Shown in pieces: positions 57,822 through 64,000 of a stretch of DNA of 64,000 nt (its first letter is position 1; every line of letters begins with the position of its first letter). Below the pieces are notes generated by a model that did not search any database, was not told where the DNA came from, and saw only the letters and a list, made by a program, of their open reading frames with translations. A program made the translations under genes and the position numbers. The stretch spans positions 1,054,001 to 1,118,000 of the forward strand of contig CP054595.1 of assembly GCA_013347225.1 (NCBI GenBank), in the 5' to 3' direction. This stretch comes from Candidatus Accumulibacter similis. GTDB taxonomy: Bacteria > Pseudomonadota > Gammaproteobacteria > Burkholderiales > Rhodocyclaceae.

Positions 57822-58952
57822 ATGATGAAGACCTATCGTATTGCCACAGTTCCCGGCGACGGCATCGGCAAGGAAGTTGTTCCCGCGGCTCAGCAGGTTC
57901 TCGGAGCGCTGGTCGCCGCGAACTGCACGTTCCGCTTCGAGTTCGAGAACTTCGACTGGGGCGGCGACCACTTTCGCGAGCATGGCGTGATGATGCCGGA
58001 GAATGGGCTGGACGCGCTGCGCAACAAGGATGACATTCTCTTCGGCTCGGCCGGCGACCCCGACATTTCTGATCACATCACGCTCTGGGGACTGTGTCTG
58101 AAGATCTGCCAGGGCTTAGGCCAGTACGCCAACGTGCGCCCGACCCGCATCCTGCCCGGCATCGACACCCCGCTCAAGCGCTGCAAGGCAGAGGATCTCG
58201 ACTGGGTGATCGTGCGCGAGAACTCGTCGATGCGGCCACCGCGCGCATGGTCAACCGTCTTCTCCGTCGTCGGAATGATCATGCGCCTCGCGCCGGTCGC
58301 CGCTTTCGAGGCGATGGCCTTCACCGTGGGCAAGTACGGCCTCGGGTCGATCGTCTTTCTGGGCAAGCTCATGGCCACGATCTATCTGACCTGCCTTCTG
58401 TTCGTTGTGCTCGTGCTGGGAGGCATTTCCCGAATCTCCGGCTGCAGCCTCTGGACGTTTCTGAGGTGCATCAAGGACGAGATCTTCAGCTTCCTCGGCA
58501 CCAGTTCGTCCGAATCGGTCGTGCCGCAGCTCATGCGCAAGCTGGAATTTGCTGGCGTCTCGAAGCCCGTGGTCCGCCTGGTCGTATCCTCGGGATTGAC
58601 CTTCAACCCGGATGGACAGTGCATCCATTACACTATGGCGGCGATCTTCATCGCCCAGGCAACCGACACGCCACTGACGCTGACCGACCAGTTGCTGGTG
58701 CTGGGCGTGCTGCTGCCCGGCGTCGAGCGCTTCATGTCCGAAGCGCGTGCGATCACCGATACCATCGGCAACGCGGTCGGCACGGTGGCGATCGCCCGCT
58801 GGGTCGGCTCGGTCGACCGGGAGCGCCTCAACATGGTGCTCGACGGCAACAGCGATCCCGACGACCTGCACGGCTTGTACGAGGGTGCCGACGCGGCCAG
58901 CAACCTGGAAGAAACCGATTTGCTCACGCAGCGCCCACAGCTGGCAGCCTGA
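57822..58952 (+). CDS. Tartrate dehydrogenase (N-terminal) / C4-dicarboxylate carrier (C-terminal) chimera
   Basis: An open frame of 376 codons. Residues 1 to about 136 are the N-terminus of a TtuC-type tartrate dehydrogenase (YRIATVPGDGIGKEVVPAAQ, ENFDWGGDHF, QYANVRPTRILPGIDTPL, DWVIVRENS). From about 142 it becomes the C-terminal half of a DctA/GltP-type symporter (IMRLAPVAAFEAMAFTVGKY, FLGTSSSESVVPQLMRK, MAAIFIAQATDTP, RFMSEARAITDTIGNAVG). Around 58718-58722 another 35 or so residues are missing, which removes the HP2 gate hairpin. Neither activity can remain. Two in-frame deletions from an ancestral ttuC-dctA pair are inferred. ATG 57822 follows CAGGAGACAA. Confidence 0.82.
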   Translation: MMKTYRIATVPGDGIGKEVVPAAQQVLGALVAANCTFRFEFENFDWGGDHFREHGVMMPENGLDALRNKDDILFGSAGDPDISDHITLWGLCLKICQGLGQYANVRPTRILPGIDTPLKRCKAEDLDWVIVRENSSMRPPRAWSTVFSVVGMIMRLAPVAAFEAMAFTVGKYGLGSIVFLGKLMATIYLTCLLFVVLVLGGISRISGCSLWTFLRCIKDEIFSFLGTSSSESVVPQLMRKLEFAGVSKPVVRLVVSSGLTFNPDGQCIHYTMAAIFIAQATDTPLTLTDQLLVLGVLLPGVERFMSEARAITDTIGNAVGTVAIARWVGSVDRERLNMVLDGNSDPDDLHGLYEGADAASNLEETDLLTQRPQLAA

Positions 58953-58966
58953 AGAGGAGAAGACCG

Positions 58967-60244
58967 ATGAAGCCCAATGACGCCCGCAGCCTGCTGCGCA
59001 GCATGTTCGAGGCGGCAATCACCGCCGCCCAGCCGGCACACTGCGTCCCGCTGCACCTGCCGGAGCCACCTCGCGGCCGACTGATCGTGATTGGTGCCGG
59101 CAAGGCGTCGGCGGCGATGGCCAGAGCGCTGGAGGAGAGCTGGTCGGGCGACCTCTCCGGACTGGTAGTGACCCGCTACGGCTACGCCGTCCCCTGCCAG
59201 CGTATCGAGATCGTCGAAGCGGCTCACCCGGTGCCGGACGCCGCCGGAATTGCCGCCGCGGAGCGCATCCACGCTCTGGTGCAGGGTCTCAGTGCCGATG
59301 ATACCGTGCTGTGTCTGCTATCGGGCGGCGGCTCCTCGCTTCTCACTCTGCCGCTCGAAGGGCTGAGACTGGTCGACAAGCAGGACTTGAACAAGGCCCT
59401 GCTCAAGTCCGGTGCCTCGATCTCGGAGATGAACTGCGTCCGTCGCCACCTCTCGGCGATCAAGGGCGGGCGCCTGGCCGCGGCGTGCCATCCTGCGCGC
59501 GTGCTGAACCTCATGATTTCCGACGTACCCGGCGACAACCCGATCGACATTGCCTCCGGTCCGACAGTTGCCGACCCCACCACTTGCGCCGACGCCCTGG
59601 CGATCATCCGCCGCTACGGTATCGACGTCGCGCCGGCCGTGATCCAGGTTCTCGTGAGCGGCCGCGGTGAGTCGATCAAACGGGGCGACCCGCGCCTGGG
59701 GAGAGTGGAGACGCGCCTGATCGCGACACCACAGATGGCGCTCGACGCTGCCGCCGCGCTGGCGCGCCAGGCCGGAGTGGCAGCGCACATCCTGGGCGAC
59801 GCCATCGAAGGCGAGGCGCGCGACGTGGGCAAGGTCATGGCCGGCATCGCCTTGCAGGTTGCTGGCCGTGGCCAGCCCTTCACGGCGCCCTGCGTCCTGC
59901 TCTCCGGCGGCGAGACGACGGTGACGGTGCGGGGCAGCGGGCGCGGCGGGCGCAACGTCGAGTTTCTGCTCGCCCTCGGCGTGGCCTTGAATGGGCACCG
60001 CGGCATCTACGCGATCGCCGGCGACACCGACGGAGTGGACGGAGTTGAGGAGATAGCTGGTGCCTCGCTCGCGCCAGACAGTCTGGCCCGCGCTTGGGCG
60101 AAGGGTATGAGACCGGTCGCCAGCCTGGACAACAACGACGGCCACGGCTTCTTTGACGCCTTGGGCGATTCCGTGATCACCGGGCCGACGTTGACCAACG
60201 TCAACGACTTCCGGGCGATCCTGGTTACCAACGAGCCATCCTGA
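58967..60244 (+). CDS. ttuD: Glycerate 2-kinase / hydroxypyruvate reductase (MOFRL family)
   Basis: A 425-residue GckA/TtuD protein converting glycerate to 2-phosphoglycerate. Family marks: LIVIGAGKASAAMARALEES, VLCLLSGGGSSLLTLP, ALLKSGASISEMNCVRRHLS, SDVPGDNPIDIASGPTV and the MOFRL end (GGETTVTVRGSGRGGRNVEF, AGDTDGVDG). Older annotations call it hydroxypyruvate reductase. It appears intact and has GAGGAGAAGACC before ATG 58967, 14 bases after the chimera. It is the last gene of the former tartrate operon, in which dehydrogenase product would be converted to glycerate. Confidence 0.9.
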   Translation: MKPNDARSLLRSMFEAAITAAQPAHCVPLHLPEPPRGRLIVIGAGKASAAMARALEESWSGDLSGLVVTRYGYAVPCQRIEIVEAAHPVPDAAGIAAAERIHALVQGLSADDTVLCLLSGGGSSLLTLPLEGLRLVDKQDLNKALLKSGASISEMNCVRRHLSAIKGGRLAAACHPARVLNLMISDVPGDNPIDIASGPTVADPTTCADALAIIRRYGIDVAPAVIQVLVSGRGESIKRGDPRLGRVETRLIATPQMALDAAAALARQAGVAAHILGDAIEGEARDVGKVMAGIALQVAGRGQPFTAPCVLLSGGETTVTVRGSGRGGRNVEFLLALGVALNGHRGIYAIAGDTDGVDGVEEIAGASLAPDSLARAWAKGMRPVASLDNNDGHGFFDALGDSVITGPTLTNVNDFRAILVTNEPS

Positions 60245-60428
60245 TACAGTGCGCCGAATGCTCAGCAACTCGCCGGTTGGCAGGTCACCGGGGCATACAC
60301 GGGGGCACGGGCGTCTCGTGCCACGCAACTGCGTCGGAGGACGTCAGCAACTGCTCATCGGGCGCGCCGTCACGGATCCCGGACAGCTCGACGCGGCAAC
60401 GGAGTGCTTTGCCCGCGTATGGCACCCC

Positions 60429-61565
60429 TCATGAGGATTGTCCCGTGGCGGATGTCCCCTCCTGCCCGGCGACCGCCGCATCGGCGGCCAGCAGCCGGAT
60501 CGCCGACTTCTGCAGTTGCAGCGGCACGCTGGCGCCGGGGATGATTCCCCGTCGTTCCGCGACCGCGGCGCCGATGGCGAAGTTCAGCGTCGCTTCGCGG
60601 CGGCCGTCGACGCGGGCGCGGACGGTGGCGTGTCCGCGCCAGGCGAGGCGTTCGCTGACGACCGCGGTGACGGTGTTCTCGCGTTCGCTCTGGTGCTCGC
60701 GGACGAGGACCACTGCCGCCTCGGGGACCAGCCAGCAGACCGTCTTGCCGACTGCGAAAGCCGGCTGGTGCGAGGCCAGCAGCGGTCTCCCCAGCCACTC
60801 GATGAGCGTCGTGTCGGCCGCCGGAAGATGCTGCAGCACCTTGCCCTCGAACAGGTTCGGCTGGTCGGTGAGGCGGGCGACGAGGGCGCTTGCCGGTTGC
60901 GCCAGCATCGCCTCCGGGGTGGCGGTCTGCAGCGTGCGGCCACGATGCAGGACGGTCATGCGATCGGCGAGCAGGCTGGCCTCCTCGAGGTCGTGCGTCA
61001 CGAGGACGATCGGGATCGCCAGCGAGCGTCGCAGGTCGATGAGCTGGCGCAGCAGCTTGCGCCGCGTCACCTGGTCGACCGCCGAGAAGGGTTCGTCGAG
61101 CAGCAACACCTGCGGCTCGCGCGCCAGCGCCCGGGCGAGGGCGACGCGCTGCTGCTGGCCGCCGGAGAGTTCGGCCGGGCGGCGGTCGTCGAAGCCGTCG
61201 AGATTGCAGCGCGCCAGCCAGTAGCGTGCGCGTGCCGGACGCTCTGCCGCCGGCAGATGGCCGAGCGCCTGCACGACATTGGCGAGCGCGCTCAGGTGCG
61301 GGAAGAGAGCGTAATGCTGGAAGACGAAACCGACGCGGCGCTGCTGTGGTGGGACGTCGATGCAGCGGGCGGCGTCGAACCAGCTCTCGTCGCCGCAGCG
61401 GACATGGCCGGCTGTCGGCCTGTGCAGGCCGGCGAGGCAGCGCAGGATCGTCGATTTGCCGCTGCCGGAGGGACCGACGAGCGCCAGCAGTTCACTGCTC
61501 GCGCAGCTGATGTCGGCGGCGAGCGGGATCGGCGCCGTCTGCTCGAGGCGGGCGCTGAGCGTCAT
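60429..61565 (-). CDS. modC: Molybdate ABC transporter ATP-binding protein
   Basis: A 378-residue ABC ATPase. Walker A is GPSGSGKSTILRC, the Q-loop FVFQHYALFPHL, signature LSGGQQQRVALARAL, Walker B VLLLDEPFSAVD and the H-loop VTHDLEEA. A C-terminal TOBE/MOP-like domain (about 295-360, ERLAWRGHATVRARVDGRRE) is present, as in ModC. ATG 61565 overlaps modB by ATGA. It is the last gene of a minus-strand operon beginning upstream of modA. Confidence 0.9.
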   Translation of the reverse strand: MTLSARLEQTAPIPLAADISCASSELLALVGPSGSGKSTILRCLAGLHRPTAGHVRCGDESWFDAARCIDVPPQQRRVGFVFQHYALFPHLSALANVVQALGHLPAAERPARARYWLARCNLDGFDDRRPAELSGGQQQRVALARALAREPQVLLLDEPFSAVDQVTRRKLLRQLIDLRRSLAIPIVLVTHDLEEASLLADRMTVLHRGRTLQTATPEAMLAQPASALVARLTDQPNLFEGKVLQHLPAADTTLIEWLGRPLLASHQPAFAVGKTVCWLVPEAAVVLVREHQSERENTVTAVVSERLAWRGHATVRARVDGRREATLNFAIGAAVAERRGIIPGASVPLQLQKSAIRLLAADAAVAGQEGTSATGQSS

Positions 61566-62224
61566 CGCCGCAGCACCGGGCGGCCCAGCCGGCTGACGAC
61601 GATCACGGCGACGAAGGAAAGTGCCAGCAGCAGTGCCGACATGCCCGCCGCCGCCGCATCGTTGAACGCCTGCGCCTGATCGTAGATGGCGATGGCGATC
61701 GTCCTCGTTTCGCCCGGCAGGCTGCCGCCGACCATCAGCACGACGCCGAACTCGCCGAGGGTGTGCGCGAAGCTCAGCGCCAGCGCGGCGGCCATTCCTG
61801 GCCAGGCGAGCGGCAGTTCGATGCGCAGGAAGGTCTGCCAGCGCGACAGGCCGGAAACCCACGCCGCCTCGCGCAGGTCGCGCGGAATCGCGGCGAAGCT
61901 GCGCTGCATCGGCTGCACCGCGAACGGCAGGTTGACGATCAACGAGGCGATGAGCAGGCCGTCGAAGCTGAAGACCAGCATGCGGCCAGTCAGCGCGTGG
62001 TAGGCCTGGCCGAGCGGCGAGGCGCCGCCGAGGCCGAGCAGCAGGTAGTAGCCGAGGACCGTCGGTGGCAGCACCAGCGGCAGGAGGATCGCCGCTTCGA
62101 GCACCGCGCGGCCGCGCCAGGCCGACCACGCCAGCAGGCGCGCCAGCCAGACGGCCGGCGGCAGCAGCAGCAGCGCGGTGGACGCGGCGAGCTGCAAGGA
62201 CAGCGAGAGCGCCAGCCAGTCCAC
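61562..62224 (-). CDS. modB: Molybdate ABC transporter permease
   Basis: A 220-residue inner-membrane permease with five to six helices. The EAA loop that contacts the ATPase is seen in WVSGLSRWQTFLRIELPLAW; LPLVLPPTVLGYYLLLGLG and HTLGEFGVVLMVGG are typical of ModB. It lies 6 bases after modA and overlaps modC by four bases. Confidence 0.9.
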   Translation of the reverse strand: MDWLALSLSLQLAASTALLLLPPAVWLARLLAWSAWRGRAVLEAAILLPLVLPPTVLGYYLLLGLGGASPLGQAYHALTGRMLVFSFDGLLIASLIVNLPFAVQPMQRSFAAIPRDLREAAWVSGLSRWQTFLRIELPLAWPGMAAALALSFAHTLGEFGVVLMVGGSLPGETRTIAIAIYDQAQAFNDAAAAGMSALLLALSFVAVIVVSRLGRPVLRR

Positions 62225-62230
62225 TGCCGG

Positions 62231-62998
62231 TCAGTCGTCTGGCAGCGCGAAACCGTGGCGCTCGAAGACGGCGCGCGCCGGCGGTTGCTGCAGGTAGTCG
62301 TAGAAACGCTGCGCCTCGGCACCGGCGCGCGCCGTCAGCGCCATCCGCTGCCGCAGCGGCGGATGCCAGGCGGCCGGGATGAGTGCCGCCACGCTGCGCC
62401 GGGCCAGCTCGGGCGACCGCGCCAGCGACCAGGCGACGATGCCGCCCTGTGCCGAGCCGCTGAGTGCGAACTGCGCCGCCTGGGCGACGTTCTCGCCGAA
62501 CACCAACCTGCCCTGCAACCGTTCCCAGAGAGCCGCCCGTTCGAGCGCGGCGCGGGCGGCGCGGCCGTAGGGGGCATGTTCCGGGTTGGCGATCGCCAGC
62601 CGCTGCAGTTTGCCGGCTGCGAGCGCGCTGGCAAGCCCGCGCAGCTCGCCATCGGCCACCACCGGCGATCCCAGCGGTACCAGCAGCGCCAGGCGGCCGA
62701 TCGCGTACAGCCTGCCCTCGTCGCGCAGCAGCCCCTGCCGGGCGAGCTGCAGGATGTATTCCTCGTCGGCCGAGAGGAAGAGTTCATAGGGCGCGCCCTG
62801 CGGAATCTGCCGCGCGAAGTGGCCCGACGAACCGAAGGCGAGGACGACGCGGCCGCCGCGCTCGCGCTCGAAGTTGCCGGCAATCTCGCTCAGGGCGAAC
62901 TTGAGGTCGGCGGCGGCGGCGACGCTGGCCGCCGTCGCGCTGCCGGAAAGCAGCAGCAGACAGAGCAGCAGCAGGCGCTGCCAATTGCCAACCATCAT
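62231..62998 (-). CDS. modA: Molybdate ABC transporter substrate-binding protein
   Basis: A 255-residue periplasmic protein. Signal peptide LLLLCLLLLSGSATAA; mature start ASVAAAADLKFALSEIAGNF is the ModA signature, followed by FGSSGHFARQIPQGAPYELF (anion-binding Ser) and SADEEYILQL. Two adjacent ATG codons (62998, 62995) are possible starts. It begins 5 bases after the upstream 2-hydroxyacid dehydrogenase gene, so it is in the same transcript. Confidence 0.92.
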   Translation of the reverse strand: MMVGNWQRLLLLCLLLLSGSATAASVAAAADLKFALSEIAGNFERERGGRVVLAFGSSGHFARQIPQGAPYELFLSADEEYILQLARQGLLRDEGRLYAIGRLALLVPLGSPVVADGELRGLASALAAGKLQRLAIANPEHAPYGRAARAALERAALWERLQGRLVFGENVAQAAQFALSGSAQGGIVAWSLARSPELARRSVAALIPAAWHPPLRQRMALTARAGAEAQRFYDYLQQPPARAVFERHGFALPDD

Positions 62999-63003
62999 CG
63001 GCT

Positions 63004-63960
63004 TCAGGCCACCCGGTTCTGCGGCTCGCCGCGGGCGAACGCCTCGAGGTTGGCGGTAAGCTGGTCGGCGAGCGCCTGCATCGCCGGCTGGCTGGCCCAG
63101 GCGACATGCGGCGTCAGCAGGAAGTTCGGCAGCGCCAGCAGTTCCGTCGTCAGCAGGGGGTTGCCGGCGGTGGGCGGCTCGACGCTGAGAACATCGAAGC
63201 CGGCGCCGGCGATGCGGCCCTGCCGCAGGGCGGCGAGCAGCGCGGCCTCGTCGACGAGGCCGCCGCGGGCAGTGTTGAGCAGCAGCGCCGAGTGCTTCAT
63301 CGCCTGCAGTTCGTCGGCGCCGATCAGGTTGCGCGTCGCGGTGGTCAGCGGGCAGTGCAGCGAGATCACGTCCGCCTCGCGCAGGATCTGCGCGAACGGC
63401 GTGTAGCCCGGCCGCAGCGTCGCCGCGCCCTTGCGCTCGCTGCGCAGTACGCGCATGCCGAAAGCCTCGGCGAGGCGGGCAACGCCGCTGCCCAGGCTGC
63501 CGCTGCCGATGATCGCCAGCGTCGCGCCGAAGAGGTCGCGAATCGGATGGTCGAAGAAGCAGAACTGCTCGGCCTGCTGCCATCTGCCGGCGGCGACGGA
63601 CTGCCGGTACGCGACGAGGTTGCGCGACAGCGCCAGCAGCAGTGCGAAGACGTGCTCGGGAACCGTATGCACGGCATAGCCGCGGATGTTCGTGACGACG
63701 ATGCCGCGCGCCCGGCAGGCGTCGAGGTCCACGTTGTTGGTGCCGGTGGCGGCGACGGCGACCATCTGCAGCGCCGGCAGCGTGGCGATCAGTCCGGCGT
63801 CGAGCTGCAGCTTGTTGATGATGGCGATGGTGGCGTCCGCCAGTCGTTCGGCGACCTCCGCCTGCCGCGTGCAGGGATGCTCCAGCCAGTGATGCGGGAA
63901 CGCCGGCCGGCGGACATCGGCGACGATCGACTCGCGCTCGAGATAGACGATGCGGTGCAT
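63004..63960 (-). CDS. D-2-hydroxyacid dehydrogenase (glycerate/hydroxypyruvate type)
   Basis: A 318-residue NAD(P)-dependent enzyme. Rossmann loop LAIIGSGSLGSGVARLAEAF (GxGxxG), catalytic Arg in LLLNTARGGLVDE, Glu in GFDVLSVEPP, His in FLLTPHVAWAS. The TGTNNVDLDACRARGI segment is typical of glycerate dehydrogenase HprA. It could act on hydroxypyruvate or glyoxylate; the operon partners (modABC) do not help. It starts 3 bases from the end of another minus-strand gene at the window edge. Confidence 0.88.
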   Translation of the reverse strand: MHRIVYLERESIVADVRRPAFPHHWLEHPCTRQAEVAERLADATIAIINKLQLDAGLIATLPALQMVAVAATGTNNVDLDACRARGIVVTNIRGYAVHTVPEHVFALLLALSRNLVAYRQSVAAGRWQQAEQFCFFDHPIRDLFGATLAIIGSGSLGSGVARLAEAFGMRVLRSERKGAATLRPGYTPFAQILREADVISLHCPLTTATRNLIGADELQAMKHSALLLNTARGGLVDEAALLAALRQGRIAGAGFDVLSVEPPTAGNPLLTTELLALPNFLLTPHVAWASQPAMQALADQLTANLEAFARGEPQNRVA

Positions 63961-63963
63961 GGC

Positions 63964-64000
63964 TCAGTCCGCGAGCTGCCGGCCGTGGCGGCCGGCGATC
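63964..64000 (-). CDS. C-terminal end of an upstream gene (partial)
   Basis: The minus strand reads IAGRHGRQLAD followed by TGA at 63964, three bases before the next gene's ATG. Too short to identify; suggested only by tight operon spacing. Confidence 0.3.
   Translation of the reverse strand, partial: IAGRHGRQLAD

Noticed and set aside
47217..58960. All frameshifts explained as sequencing error
   Set aside because: The G6 and G4 indels could be errors, but the 7- and 8-bp duplications, the in-frame TAG and large in-frame deletions are not typical errors, and flanking genes are intact.

Overview
The window is high-GC DNA packed with short-spaced, often ATGA-overlapping operons. Its gene complement points to a betaproteobacterium of the Rhodocyclales. 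A two-domain polyphosphate:AMP phosphotransferase, a DUF4212 plus acetate-type Na+:solute symporter pair, a fused MaoC-phosphotransacetylase behind a PhaR-type palindrome, an O2-independent ubiquinone operon (ubiUVT) and B12-dependent ribonucleotide reductase fit a polyphosphate- and PHA-cycling organism such as 'Candidatus Accumulibacter'. That assignment is inference from content; no marker search was possible.

Layout. 0-14 kb holds housekeeping genes: cysteine-synthase end, IMPase, thioredoxin-like protein, rsmE-pap-argA, yggX, rpiA, dgkA, ftsYEX, two M16 peptidases, rsmD-coaD-ferredoxin. 14-31 kb holds tyrS, a cytochrome c peroxidase fossil, a KAS III, ubiB, argS, a SPOR protein, dsbA, two SDRs, a BtuF-like protein, ubiUVT, a DMT transporter, an oxidoreductase, tsaD and plsY. 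31-44 kb holds folB, the symporter pair, a three-module DUF2235/PA-IL-lectin/GST protein, the dolP-diaA-HIRAN-yraN / rsmI cluster, a molybdopterin oxidoreductase and maoC-pta. 44-47 kb is nrdJ with a DnaA box and tandem NrdR boxes. 47-59 kb is an accessory and decaying zone: HDOD pseudogene, HD-GYP protein, bfd plus a complementary pair of bacterioferritin subunits, a PEP-CTERM remnant, a frameshifted response regulator and hybrid kinase, a toxin-antitoxin locus with a broken toxin, a thioesterase, a truncated halohydrin-dehalogenase-like SDR, a doubly broken LysR gene and a tartrate dehydrogenase/C4-dicarboxylate carrier chimera beside ttuD. 60-64 kb is a 2-hydroxyacid dehydrogenase followed by modABC.

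Main points for follow-up. (1) Two promoters, one in front of ubiUVT and one in front of the peroxidase fossil, share the same FNR/Anr box and the same box-to-minus-10 geometry. (2) The two bacterioferritin subunits have split functions: one keeps the haem Met and has lost most of the ferroxidase site, the other is the reverse. (3) The 47-59 kb decay can be read at base level. A 7-bp tandem duplication breaks the kinase and an 8-bp one truncates the SDR; removing one copy restores each frame. In-frame deletions produced the TtuC-DctA chimera and the peroxidase fossil. (4) The DUF2235-lectin-GST fusion is an unusual architecture. No tRNA, rRNA, CRISPR array or complete insertion sequence was recognised.
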